Shown here: positions 10,167 through 18,102 of the stretch, piece after piece
Position numbering within the stretch: the first letter of the stretch is position 1
Layout of the letters: each line of letters begins with the position of its first letter
IMG/VR virus record: IMGVR_UViG_3300032117_000086
Span: 1-36,185 of that record
Reading direction: 5' to 3' (one strand)
Length of the DNA: 36,185 nt
Origin: a virus
Made by a program: the position numbers and the translations under genes
The notes under the pieces: model-generated
Databases searched by the model: none
The model's input: the letters and a program-made list of their open reading frames with translations, nothing else
Told to the model about the DNA's origin: nothing

Positions 10167-10745
10167 CTAAAAAACAGAAGCAAATCCACCTTCAAAACCG
10201 TGAGAATGTTGTTGCGCTCCAAACTTTCTAATATAACGTAAACCAAATTCAGCTTTTTCTGTTAACTCATATGCAAATCCAACTTTACCAGTATTAGATT
10301 CAAAATAGTATTTGTTGTTATAAGCATTACGATAACGATAACTACTAGTAAGTGTTAGTTTTTTGGTAATCTTAACATCTTCTTCTACTGTAAACTGATA
10401 ATGACTATAATCACTGCCTTTTTCATTAATAATACGACCGGTACCTACTTGAAGGTTAGTTGTAAAGCGATCAATAGTAAACAAATCTCTACTTAACTGT
10501 AACTCAAGCATACTCTGTAAAGGAGCATTCTTTGTAGTGTCACGATTAATTTCATAATCTATACCTAACTGATAATCCAATATATGTGTAGAAGGGGTAA
10601 TAGCGAGGTGTTCATTAGTAGCTTTAGGTCCTTTTATGTAAGGGGCTTGAGTATACACCTCTGAACCATATTCAAATTCGACGCCAGATTCCGCAAGAAC
10701 TGATGTAGCTGTTAATAATAGAAATACAACTAATAAGTTTTTCAT
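10167..10745 (-). CDS. Small outer-membrane beta-barrel candidate with signal peptide
   Basis: 192 residues. A clear signal peptide opens the protein (MKNLLVVFLLLTATSVLA, likely cut after Ala18). The mature part shows alternating polar/hydrophobic strands typical of a small barrel (HILDYQLGIDYEIN, SMLELQLSRDLF, TTNLQVGTGRII, LTLTSSYRYRN, KVGFAYELTEK, EFGLRYIRKF) and ends in Phe, as barrel-assembly signals in outer-membrane proteins usually do. Its length would suit about eight strands. The ATG overlaps the TGA of the transporter gene by four bases (ATGA), so the two are translationally coupled. A secreted protein of this kind is not a virion part; it more likely changes the envelope of the infected cell. 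Its exact role (pore, exclusion factor or adhesin) is unknown. Confidence 0.7.
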   Translation of the reverse strand: MKNLLVVFLLLTATSVLAESGVEFEYGSEVYTQAPYIKGPKATNEHLAITPSTHILDYQLGIDYEINRDTTKNAPLQSMLELQLSRDLFTIDRFTTNLQVGTGRIINEKGSDYSHYQFTVEEDVKITKKLTLTSSYRYRNAYNNKYYFESNTGKVGFAYELTEKAEFGLRYIRKFGAQQHSHGFEGGFASVF

Positions 10746-11809
10746 TTAATAAAAGTAAAAATAGCTGCAGTTAATAAAAGTAAAAATGCCCAGGTACCTA
10801 ATGCTTTGTAGTATGTAGATAGAGGGGTACCGAAATAACGTTTACCGATCATAACACATTCGTGCATTGGAGTTAAAAGATAACCACAATAATCTAATGC
10901 AAAAAACCATAGTAGATACTGTCTACCAAACACTGTTGTAGCTAATACAGTTAAAGCTGCAAATTTACCATCACTACCCATACTAAAGCTAGCCGCAAAT
11001 AATAGCATACTAATAATATACATACCACTAAATGTATGCGGATCTAAGCCCCAGTTTCTTACTGCGTGTTCAATCCAGGCTCTATGTTCTTGCATATAAC
11101 CAGAAGTAAAAAAGATAACACCGATTAATGCAATAGTAGTCCAGTTAACATAACTACTAATTTTTTTCCAGCTATAGGTCTTAGTAATATACAGATAATA
11201 AGCTAATAGAGCACCGAAGATAGGAAACACTAGCTCTGGACCTTCTCCACCAAGTAGCATATACGTAAGAACTGCAGTAATAAACGGTATTACATTTTTA
11301 ATAAAGTTACCAGCACCAAGATTTTCTTGAGGTGTAATCTCTATCTCGTCTTCTTTAATAACAAAGAATAGATAGTAAAAAATAAATGCAGCACTAACAG
11401 CTATCAACGGCCATAACATTTTTAACCATACTGCATATGTAATACCAAACGCTGCCATTGGTAGTATTACTGGTTTCTCAATAGGAGACCACATATAATA
11501 GTGATGGGTAGTAAGGAAGTCAATAGGTCCAAGCTTTTGACGTGCTTTTACATCTTTTTCTTTTGAAGCTGTTGCTGTATCTAATATGCCTGCACTAACT
11601 GTACTTCTACCTTCTAGAGGCAATATACCACTAATAAGACTAATAACAGCAATAACTAACTTGTTACTTTTAATTTTAAATTTTAACCACCCATATGTAC
11701 ATCCAAATAGGTTATGCTCTTTAGCAATACCCGCTACTACCATAATAGTAAAGAGTACAAAGAGATAGATTTCGTCTCCGAGATAAAAACGGTCTAAAAA
11801 GTCACTCAT
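10742..11809 (-). CDS. DUF401-like inner-membrane transporter
   Basis: 355 residues with about nine or ten hydrophobic segments, beginning near residue 14 and ending at the C-terminus (AFLLLLTAAIFTFI). Three stretches fit the DUF401 family of predicted multi-span transporters, related to the ion-transporter superfamily: SGILPLEGRSTVSAG (60-74) against the family LLPMPGGxxxSAP loop, FLTTHHYYMWSPIEKPVILP (98-117) against the FINYWFRHxWEYxxPLYP segment, and GYLLTPMHECVMIGKRYF (309-326) against GxxxSPxHLCxxLTxEYF. The protein is somewhat shorter than usual for the family. It is coupled by a four-base overlap to the outer-membrane barrel candidate. The substrate cannot be told from sequence. A TATAAAATA stretch just upstream of the ATG is a broken late-promoter match at best. 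Confidence 0.7.
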   Translation of the reverse strand: MSDFLDRFYLGDEIYLFVLFTIMVVAGIAKEHNLFGCTYGWLKFKIKSNKLVIAVISLISGILPLEGRSTVSAGILDTATASKEKDVKARQKLGPIDFLTTHHYYMWSPIEKPVILPMAAFGITYAVWLKMLWPLIAVSAAFIFYYLFFVIKEDEIEITPQENLGAGNFIKNVIPFITAVLTYMLLGGEGPELVFPIFGALLAYYLYITKTYSWKKISSYVNWTTIALIGVIFFTSGYMQEHRAWIEHAVRNWGLDPHTFSGMYIISMLLFAASFSMGSDGKFAALTVLATTVFGRQYLLWFFALDYCGYLLTPMHECVMIGKRYFGTPLSTYYKALGTWAFLLLLTAAIFTFIK

Positions 11810-11823
11810 AGCTATATTTTATA

Positions 11824-13458
11824 TTATTTCTTTACAATAGCCAGGTAAAAACCGTTCCACCACATATCAGGATCTTCTAAATCGTTTAATAATATTTTTT
11901 CGTATATTATTTCCAAACCAGCGTCTAAGATGCCTTTCTTGGCTCCATCTACTACACCATCAAAATTAGCATCATCAAATATGACAACTGCTTCATCCTT
12001 AAGTTTATCTGCAAAGTATCTTATTGCGTGGTAATTAGCTTCAGCACTATGATCTGCATCATAAAAGAAAAGATCTATATCATCTATACTAGCTTTATTT
12101 ACTTTTAAAAAATGACTATCAAATATCTTAACTTTATTATCTCCTTTATACTTCTTTACATTTTCAATAAACTTTTCTTTAGATGATTTAAAAGCTACTT
12201 TACCATTAGCAGATTTGGTTTGTTCTAACCAATGATCTACTGCATAAGCTTTGAGGTTGTTGTCTTTAATGGTTGCGCAAAAAGTGGCACCATTTAACAC
12301 GCCGACTTCAAGATAACTAGTCGATATCTTACCTAACCCGTTTAACAGTTGTTTCATTTTCTCTGATGTAATGCCTTCTACTTTTACATCTATAGGTCGG
12401 TTTACAGTTTCTATTAATAAACGAGTTACCTGCTCAGCTTTTTTATTAGCTTTATTACCTTTAGCTTTCCATACCTTTTCACAGTAGTTACAATCCCAGC
12501 AATTAAACTTACAGGTCTTTATCTTTTGACGCCAAACATTAATCGGTTTATCTATTAAGTTTGTATCTTCTATATATGTATTAAAGTCATCGAATAGTAT
12601 TTCTTCTTTATTAGCAAATCGCTTAATAATATTCATCGTTTCTTGCATACGGAAACTATTCTCTCTTCCGTGCATTTTAATTACATCAATACCTAGATCT
12701 AAAAACTCTAACCAATCTTGTCTCCAAGGTGGAAAATTAGCATTTTTAAGTTGTACAGCTATATCTTGATTCTGCCATCTTGGACAACTTACCCTACTAA
12801 TAGGGTCTGTAAAGTATTGATTACCGGTGGTTCTCGTATTGTTGAAATGGTAATGTTCATCCATTACCGGACAACCACCGACACAACCTTCATTAGCTAA
12901 TAAAGATAGCTTTATACCATATTTGTCTTTAACACGTTTAATCTCTCTAAGTCTATCGTGGTCTCTCATAAGAACACGATCAAGGTTAACATAGTTAAAA
13001 CCAGCTTGAGCTAAAGCAGCTACTTCTCTTGGTTCTTTTACTGCTCTTAATATAGTATTTTTAACGAACAGTTCAGGAAAGTTGCGTTTAATCTGGCCTG
13101 TTAGCAACCAATGAGTATGAGGTAAAGTACACGATCTTACACCTACATCATACAACGGTTTAAAGTTCTTTATCCAGGTTTCTAAGTTTTGTTGACTAGC
13201 TCTTATAGCTGTGTTGTTAAAAGTAGCTGATATAGGTATACCAGTTTCTTTTTGTACGTGTAAAGCCGTTTCAATAGCAAACTTATAGTCTTCTTGCTGT
13301 AAGAAAACATCGCCCATTGCATCTTGTACAAAGGGAGCTATACGACAAGTAAAATAAATGTCGTAAATGTAATCCTTATACTTTTTACAAAACTCTAAAA
13401 AACTATAAAACTGCGGTTCTGTAAGTTTAGGATTTAGCGGTATACTAAATATCTTCAC
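11824..13458 (-). CDS. U32-family (COG0826-like) domain fused to a class I SAM methyltransferase
   Basis: 544 residues. The N-terminal part (about 1-345) looks like a U32-family barrel: FNYVNLDRVLMRDHDRLREI (154-173) fits the family beta-strand/helix, NEGCVGGCPVMDEHYHF (189-205) its Cys motif, and LGIDVIKMHGRENSF (255-269) its GIxxxKIxGR motif. Cys192, Cys196, Cys225 and a cluster at Cys316, Cys320, Cys323 and Cys326 could hold an iron-sulfur centre. Known members (UbiU/UbiV, RlhA, TrhP) hydroxylate ubiquinone precursors or RNA. The C-terminal part (about 375-544) is a methyltransferase: motif I EVGVLNGATF (384-393), AYAVDHW (404-410), DLFFYDADHS (462-471), VIFDDANFDGV (492-502). The start is GTG at 13458, inside the end of the previous gene (14-base overlap). 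The substrate is unknown. Confidence 0.72.
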   Translation of the reverse strand: MKIFSIPLNPKLTEPQFYSFLEFCKKYKDYIYDIYFTCRIAPFVQDAMGDVFLQQEDYKFAIETALHVQKETGIPISATFNNTAIRASQQNLETWIKNFKPLYDVGVRSCTLPHTHWLLTGQIKRNFPELFVKNTILRAVKEPREVAALAQAGFNYVNLDRVLMRDHDRLREIKRVKDKYGIKLSLLANEGCVGGCPVMDEHYHFNNTRTTGNQYFTDPISRVSCPRWQNQDIAVQLKNANFPPWRQDWLEFLDLGIDVIKMHGRENSFRMQETMNIIKRFANKEEILFDDFNTYIEDTNLIDKPINVWRQKIKTCKFNCWDCNYCEKVWKAKGNKANKKAEQVTRLLIETVNRPIDVKVEGITSEKMKQLLNGLGKISTSYLEVGVLNGATFCATIKDNNLKAYAVDHWLEQTKSANGKVAFKSSKEKFIENVKKYKGDNKVKIFDSHFLKVNKASIDDIDLFFYDADHSAEANYHAIRYFADKLKDEAVVIFDDANFDGVVDGAKKGILDAGLEIIYEKILLNDLEDPDMWWNGFYLAIVKK

Positions 13459-14155
13459 CCTGGGTCTTGTCTTCGAGTGTTAACTGCTGTTTTGCAACCT
13501 GATCAATATAAGTTAACTCTGGTACAGGTGCACCTGCCAACTCTTTCATAGTTGCTTGGCCGATAGCATCAATACCTTTACCTAAAACACCGTTATACTT
13601 GATAGCTAACTGAAGTGTTTCTTTTACTTCAGTCATAGGCATCATAAGAATAGAATCTAAATTACCTTGACTGATACGACCAATAGTGTTTAAATCCATT
13701 GCAGCTTGTTTAGCCATTCTTGTAACCCAATATTCGCGTTCTTGCACCTCATCGTGCTGATCAAACTTTTTTAAAGACTCTAAATCTGGTACAGCTGCCT
13801 TAACCATTTCAGCGAAATTGTTAATTTCATTAATGCACATTCTTTCCTTTTTGTTGTACATATGAATATCCCATTCTGCTGTTTCTAAATCTACCTGTAA
13901 AAGTTGCTTCTTTAAATCATCAGTTTCATTAGCAATATCTCGTTCAATTATTTGTTTTTCAATAATACGCTTTTTGCGATTGCGTAAAATCTGTTTAAGC
14001 ATACCGTGACGGGTATCGATTTCTAATAACGCTTGACGAACTCTACGATATTCCGTTACCTGGGAATTAACCACAAAATAACGAGATTGAAAATCGGACA
14101 TACCGATTGAGTTCTCACTTTCATTTACGAAATTAACAATATCTTGTGTTTCCAT
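13445..14155 (-). CDS. Coiled-coil protein of unknown function
   Basis: 236 residues from the ATG at 14155 (METQDIVNFVNES). An earlier in-frame TTG at 14173 exists, but the ATG sits one base after the upstream stop (TAA T ATG), the same join seen at other gene borders here, so it is preferred. Residues about 30-125 are strongly helical and highly charged (RRVRQALLEIDTRHGMLKQI, RNRKKRIIEKQIIERDI), pointing to a coiled coil. The C-terminal part is also helical and ends in an acidic tail. No catalytic motif was seen. It overlaps the start of the U32-methyltransferase gene by 14 bases, so the two are made together. I do not recognise the family. Confidence 0.6.
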   Translation of the reverse strand: METQDIVNFVNESENSIGMSDFQSRYFVVNSQVTEYRRVRQALLEIDTRHGMLKQILRNRKKRIIEKQIIERDIANETDDLKKQLLQVDLETAEWDIHMYNKKERMCINEINNFAEMVKAAVPDLESLKKFDQHDEVQEREYWVTRMAKQAAMDLNTIGRISQGNLDSILMMPMTEVKETLQLAIKYNGVLGKGIDAIGQATMKELAGAPVPELTYIDQVAKQQLTLEDKTQGEDI

Positions 14156-14156
14156 A

Positions 14157-14816
14157 TTAAAATTGATAACCAAATTCTACTGCACTAATTCTTTTGTTTG
14201 TTGTTCTATCCCAACGCCCTACTCTTATAGCAAGATCTCTAGTCATTTCTATACCGCAAAGATCTTCTCTATGTAAGACGTGATCATCTATGGATGATAA
14301 GCTTTCTACTTTAGCACTTAATTCAGCGTGTAAAGTTGCATCATACTTAGGTCTTTCAGAACCGTCAAGATTTAACAAACCTAACTGTCTATCTTCCATT
14401 TCTTGCTGTATGTGTAAATGTAGTGCTTTCTTGTGTAAAGAAATAACATCATCTGTTAGATCAACCGGTGTGTCGGAATTAAGTAAAGCGTCGTGTATAT
14501 AAACTTTTGTTTTTCTTTTACCTGCTGATAAAGATTCTACATCCGGCGTTAAGCCTTCTATGTCTGAATAGGCTGAACGGTAGCCACGAGTTTCCCCGTA
14601 ATATTTGCTTGCTGAAAGTGCTTCATTTTCAGTTAATTCAACTAACGTTATATACTTTGTAACCCCGTGAAAAGGATATGCTTCTGTAGCACTACAGGTA
14701 GCATAAGCAGTATCTGTAGTAAAACTTACAATATTGAAGTTATCAATACACGTAATAACTTTCATACCCTCTATTTGCGGTATGTATTGAAAGAATTTTG
14801 CAAGATAGTACTTCAT
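14157..14816 (-). CDS. Unrecognised protein at head of accessory cassette
   Basis: 219 residues from an ATG at 14816, 15 bases after the stop of the Cys-rich tail paralogue. The N-terminal 70 residues look like a mixed alpha/beta unit (MKYYLAKFFQYIPQIEGMKV, FNIVSFTTDTAY). The middle, about 100-180, is helical and charged. The C-terminus (AIRVGRWDRTTNKRISAVEF) is basic. There is no signal peptide, membrane span or recognisable motif. It is joined by a one-base gap to the coiled-coil gene, so 14816-11824 probably reads as one translational unit of three genes. The role is unknown. Confidence 0.5.
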   Translation of the reverse strand: MKYYLAKFFQYIPQIEGMKVITCIDNFNIVSFTTDTAYATCSATEAYPFHGVTKYITLVELTENEALSASKYYGETRGYRSAYSDIEGLTPDVESLSAGKRKTKVYIHDALLNSDTPVDLTDDVISLHKKALHLHIQQEMEDRQLGLLNLDGSERPKYDATLHAELSAKVESLSSIDDHVLHREDLCGIEMTRDLAIRVGRWDRTTNKRISAVEFGYQF

Positions 14817-14831
14817 ATTTGTTAAAATTAA

Positions 14832-15902
14832 TTACATTGTTGAGCCAGGAACGCCACCCAGTAAGTAGCAACAACCTGTACCGCAACAACCAGAACTCAT
14901 TCCACCGTGTCCTTTTGGTTGCATAGTTGAACCACCAGCTACAACCGAATCTGTTAAATAAGACACTTTAGTAGTGTTATTGGTTTGATTACCATCGTAA
15001 GAACCTAATGTATACCCCCAATCTTGACCGACTTGGCAGTTTTCTTCACCGCAAGACTCAGGACGGCTCATTGTTGAAAGTTGCGAGCCTGTTGTATCAT
15101 TAAACTTGTAATACGTTGAAGAACCGGCATAAGAACCAGAAGCATTATATCCTACTCCGTGCTTACTTGATAATCCTTTTGGTTGTCCGTCGGTACTACT
15201 TGCAAAGCTCCATCCACCATTTGACCAGGTTTCATTAGAAAAGTTTAAAAAACCTGAACTACTATTTGCACCGACAATACCATAATATTGTCCAAAGAAT
15301 CCGCTAAGACCCCCTACTGTACCACCGCTATTACCGTTTCCTGTTATACCCGTATTTAGTCCTAACATAGTATCAGAAAAAGTATATAATTTTTCAGTAG
15401 AGTTGTAGTTACCACCCGTACAGTATATTATAGTTAAGCTTGGATTCATTAATGCTTTAAGGTTTTGACGAGATTGCTTCATATCAGCACCGCCATTATG
15501 ACCTCTTAACGTTTCAGTGGTCATATTCATTATAGATGTAAGGTTGCCAGTAGTCTGTACACCACCACTATCATTAAAACAATACGTATGAAAATCACTA
15601 AACCCGCCGTCCATATAAGACTGAATGTTGTCCATCATATCACCGAGATTAGTTGTAGTATCGGTGTTATGAAGAGTTCTATTAGTGTTACGCCAAGGTG
15701 AACTATTTTGATAGCCGCAATGAGTATAACCTCTTGTATATATAGTACGGAACAAGAAACTAGTAAAGTAACCTGATAGCGCTAAAGTCCTAGCATTAGC
15801 TTGCATTACCCAACTATAACCATCAAATACGTAAAGTAAACCGTTAGGTAGCGCTGGGTATGTAGTGCCTGCTGAAGGAGAAGATGGAAAACTTAATGGC
15901 AT
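14832..15902 (-). CDS. Tail-associated protein, paralogue A, with Cys-rich C-terminus
   Basis: 356 residues. The first 35 residues (SFPSSPSAGTTYPALPNG then YVFDGYSWVM) form an N-terminal unit common in marine phage tail proteins. The rest holds repeats of about 50 residues, for example GVGYNASGSYAGSSTYYKF and WGYTLGSYDGNQTNNTTKV, each followed by Asp and a Gly-rich turn, which suggests blades of a beta propeller. It is clearly homologous over its length to the 359-residue neighbour (shared NTNRTxHNTDTTTNLGDMMD and QPKGLSSK). The C-terminus carries two Cys pairs, 339-340 and 344-345 (SGCCGTGCCYLLGG), where the neighbour reads SGACGTGSVTLLGG. An AGGAGG ribosome-binding site precedes it. Receptor-binding or fibre-tip function is an inference. 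Confidence 0.65.
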   Translation of the reverse strand: MPLSFPSSPSAGTTYPALPNGLLYVFDGYSWVMQANARTLALSGYFTSFLFRTIYTRGYTHCGYQNSSPWRNTNRTLHNTDTTTNLGDMMDNIQSYMDGGFSDFHTYCFNDSGGVQTTGNLTSIMNMTTETLRGHNGGADMKQSRQNLKALMNPSLTIIYCTGGNYNSTEKLYTFSDTMLGLNTGITGNGNSGGTVGGLSGFFGQYYGIVGANSSSGFLNFSNETWSNGGWSFASSTDGQPKGLSSKHGVGYNASGSYAGSSTYYKFNDTTGSQLSTMSRPESCGEENCQVGQDWGYTLGSYDGNQTNNTTKVSYLTDSVVAGGSTMQPKGHGGMSSGCCGTGCCYLLGGVPGSTM

Positions 15903-15906
15903 AATA

Positions 15907-16986
15907 TTAACCTCCTAAAGAGCCTCCTAATAAAGTTACACTACCTGTACCACAAGCTCCTGAAGATGCACCACCGTGTCCTTTAGGTTGTGTAGTCGAG
16001 CCCATATTTGAAATTGTATCTGTAGTATAATACACCTTTTGAGTATTGTTAGTTTGATTACCGCCGTTGTAAGAGCCGAGAGAGTAGCCCCAATCTTGAC
16101 CAACTTGCCAGTTTTCTTCGCCACAACTCTCGGGACGTCCAATACCACTTATATATGAAAGAGTCACGTCGTTAAATTTATATAATGTTGATGAACCATT
16201 ATATGTACCTGGTGCGTTATAACCAAACCCCCATTTACTTGATAAACCTTTCGGTTGGCCATCTGTAGAGGACTGACCAGAAAATATATCTAAACTTGTC
16301 CAGGTTTCTGTTCCCCAGGATAAATACGCACCAGCGCTATTAGCGTCAATAACACCAAAATACTGTCCCCAAAAACCGCTAAGACCACCACCAGTACCAC
16401 CACTTGTGTTACCATTATCAGGCCCACCTACTGTTAACATAGTATCTGTAACTGCACTATACTTGTCTGTATTAGTTTGATTACCACCAGTAATATAAAT
16501 TAATGTAAGACCGGGGTTCATTAATGTTTTACAATTTGAACGAGAAGTTCTTAAATCTCTATTACTGTTGTGAGTTCTTAAAGTTTCAGTTATCATACTC
16601 ATCGACGAAGTATAAGATGATGTACCACCCACCCCACCAGAATCATTAAAAACAAAAGTGTTATAATCTGTAAAACCACCATCAAGATATGATCCTGTAT
16701 TATCCATCATATCACCAAGATTAGTTGTAGTATCAGTATTGTGAATAGTTCTATTAGTGTTACGCCAAGGTGAACCACCCTGATAACCACAATGCATATA
16801 ACCACGAGTGTAAATTGTTCTAAACAGAAAGGAAGGTTCACCAGCTGTTTGTGTTAAATTAGTCATATATGGTGTTCTACCCCAAGACACCCAAGAGTAA
16901 CCGTCATACGTATAATACACCCCTATATTAGAAAGAAACCTCTGACCAGATGTTGGAGAAGTTGGAAAGCTTAGCTGATTTGCCAT
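15907..16986 (-). CDS. Tail-associated protein, paralogue B
   Basis: 359 residues, the upstream copy of the tandem pair. It opens with MANQLSFPTSPTSGQRFLSN and YYTYDGYSWVSW, then shows the same propeller-like repeats as its neighbour (GFGYNAPGTYNGSSTLYKF, WGYSLGSYNGGNQTNNTQKV). The pair also shares RTIYTRGYxHCGYQ and RPESCGEEN. The largest differences are the N-terminal 50 residues, the glycine-rich middle loop (about 190-205) and the C-terminus, which here lacks the double Cys pairs. It starts three bases after the stop of the 366-residue S74 fibre. Its last codons (GGA GGT) contain the strong ribosome-binding site for the next gene. Duplication followed by divergence of the ends would explain the pair. 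Confidence 0.65.
   Translation of the reverse strand: MANQLSFPTSPTSGQRFLSNIGVYYTYDGYSWVSWGRTPYMTNLTQTAGEPSFLFRTIYTRGYMHCGYQGGSPWRNTNRTIHNTDTTTNLGDMMDNTGSYLDGGFTDYNTFVFNDSGGVGGTSSYTSSMSMITETLRTHNSNRDLRTSRSNCKTLMNPGLTLIYITGGNQTNTDKYSAVTDTMLTVGGPDNGNTSGGTGGGLSGFWGQYFGVIDANSAGAYLSWGTETWTSLDIFSGQSSTDGQPKGLSSKWGFGYNAPGTYNGSSTLYKFNDVTLSYISGIGRPESCGEENWQVGQDWGYSLGSYNGGNQTNNTQKVYYTTDTISNMGSTTQPKGHGGASSGACGTGSVTLLGGSLGG
15911..15916 (-). promoter_or_regulatory. Strong Shine-Dalgarno site AGGAGG
   Basis: The minus strand reads AGGAGGTTAATATTATG, eight bases between the site and the ATG at 15902. It overlaps the last two glycine codons of the upstream gene. It stands out because most starts here have no clear ribosome-binding site. 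Confidence 0.7.
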
Positions 16987-16989
16987 ACT

Positions 16990-18090
16990 TTACTCTTTCG
17001 GTTTAATAAGCGCTCTAAGTTCGTTAATTTGAGCTTGTTGTTCTTTTATTGCTTCAATAAGAAGAGGTATAATACGTTCATATTGAACAGCAATATAATT
17101 TTCACCACTCTTAGAATATGTTGTACCATCTTCTCTTGTACCAATATCAAATGGCGCAGGAACTACAACTTCAGGTAAAACTACTTCAAGTTCTTGAGCA
17201 ATAACACCCACTTCTGGTTTTGTACTGCTATAACCGTACTGTTTAGCTAAATCATTTGGTAAATAGCTTATACCGTTAATAGCTAAAACTTTTGCTAATG
17301 CATTAGCAATATTACCCTTAATATCTTTAAGACGTTTATCAGAGTAATTTGCAGTAATACTGCTAGTTGCGGTAATAGAACCAGTAACTGCTAAATTACC
17401 AGACATACCAACGTTACCAGTAATGGTACCGCCTGAAGTTCTAAAAATAGTTGAAGGGTCAACATACGGTACTGCAACTACCCAAGAACTAGAAGACGAG
17501 ATCCAAATGTTTAATGCACCTGTATCTGTATTGTACCATAAATTACCACTACCTACAGCTGAAGGTACTCCATTAACAGTACCACTCTGTACATACACTG
17601 TAGTATTAGCACCAAGCTGACCAGAATACCCGGAAGTTCCTGTTGCACCTGTTGCACCTTGTGCACCTGACCCTGTTGCACCTTGAGCACCTTGAGCTCC
17701 GGTGGAACCTTGAGCACCTTGAGCTCCGGTGGAACCTTTAGCACCCTGCGCACCAGTAGCGCCTTGAACACCATTTGAACCAGCAGCGCCTTGAGCTCCG
17801 TTAGAACCAGCTGCACCTTGTGCACCAGTAGCACCCTGCGCACCGTTAGAACCTACTGTACCGTTTGTACCTTGCGCACCAGTAGCGCCTTGAGCGCCAT
17901 TTAAACCATTAACACCAGAGTAACCAGATATACCTTGTGCGCCTTGCAAGCCTGTAAATCCTTGAGGACCGGTAGCACCTTGTGCTCCGGTTTGACCTGC
18001 TTGTCCGGTTGAACCTTGTGCACCTTGTGGACCTTGGGTACCAGAAAACCCTGAAGCTCCTTGTATACTATATGTAAATGGTGTGGCCAT
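16990..18090 (-). CDS. Collagen-like tail fibre with canonical S74 chaperone domain
   Basis: 366 residues: a short tag (MATPFTYSIQGAS), a Gly-X-Y array (about 12-155; [12 protein letters not shown]), a small beta unit of the phage GNLWYNTDTGALNIW type (about 176-202), a beta linker with GNVGMSGNLAVTGSITATSS, and a peptidase S74 domain (about 245-366). The cleavage dyad is Ser250/Lys255 in SDKRLK, closer to the classic S74 motif than in the other three S74 fibres here; the core motif reads GVIAQE and the terminal helix is intact. The domain is clearly of a different lineage from the other three. The ATG follows a TAAATA motif whose first three bases are the stop codon of the 841-residue fibre. 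Confidence 0.88.
   Translation of the reverse strand: MATPFTYSIQGASGFSGTQGPQGAQGSTGQAGQTGAQGATGPQGFTGLQGAQGISGYSGVNGLNGAQGATGAQGTNGTVGSNGAQGATGAQGAAGSNGAQGAAGSNGVQGATGAQGAKGSTGAQGAQGSTGAQGAQGATGSGAQGATGATGTSGYSGQLGANTTVYVQSGTVNGVPSAVGSGNLWYNTDTGALNIWISSSSSWVVAVPYVDPSTIFRTSGGTITGNVGMSGNLAVTGSITATSSITANYSDKRLKDIKGNIANALAKVLAINGISYLPNDLAKQYGYSSTKPEVGVIAQELEVVLPEVVVPAPFDIGTREDGTTYSKSGENYIAVQYERIIPLLIEAIKEQQAQINELRALIKPKE
17630..18060 (-). repeat. Gly-X-Y array of the 366-residue fibre
   Basis: Nine-base units encode GAQ, GAT, GST and GSN triplets, with near-identical tandem copies of GSTGAQGAQ near 17690-17740. Confidence 0.8.
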
Positions 18091-18096
18091 ATTCTA

Positions 18097-18102
18097 TATT
18101 TA
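18097..18102 (-). promoter_or_regulatory. Late promoter motif TAAATA overlapping a stop codon
   Basis: The minus strand reads GTTAAATATAGAATATG. The TAA is the stop codon of the 841-residue fibre and six bases separate the motif from the ATG at 18090. Confidence 0.45.

Noticed and set aside
10130-10170. Inverted repeat GTTTTGA...TCAAAAC downstream of the barrel gene as a terminator
   Set aside because: The loop is about 20 bases, the stem is AT-rich and no adjoining T-run is present.
11824-13458. U32 gene as a collagenase acting on the collagen-like fibres
   Set aside because: The collagenase label of the family comes from an early report. Better-studied members are hydroxylases with iron-sulfur clusters, and the attached methyltransferase does not suit a protease.
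14156-14173. TTG start at 14173 for the coiled-coil gene
   Set aside because: It would overlap the previous gene by 17 bases. The ATG at 14155 fits the TAA-N-ATG pattern seen elsewhere.
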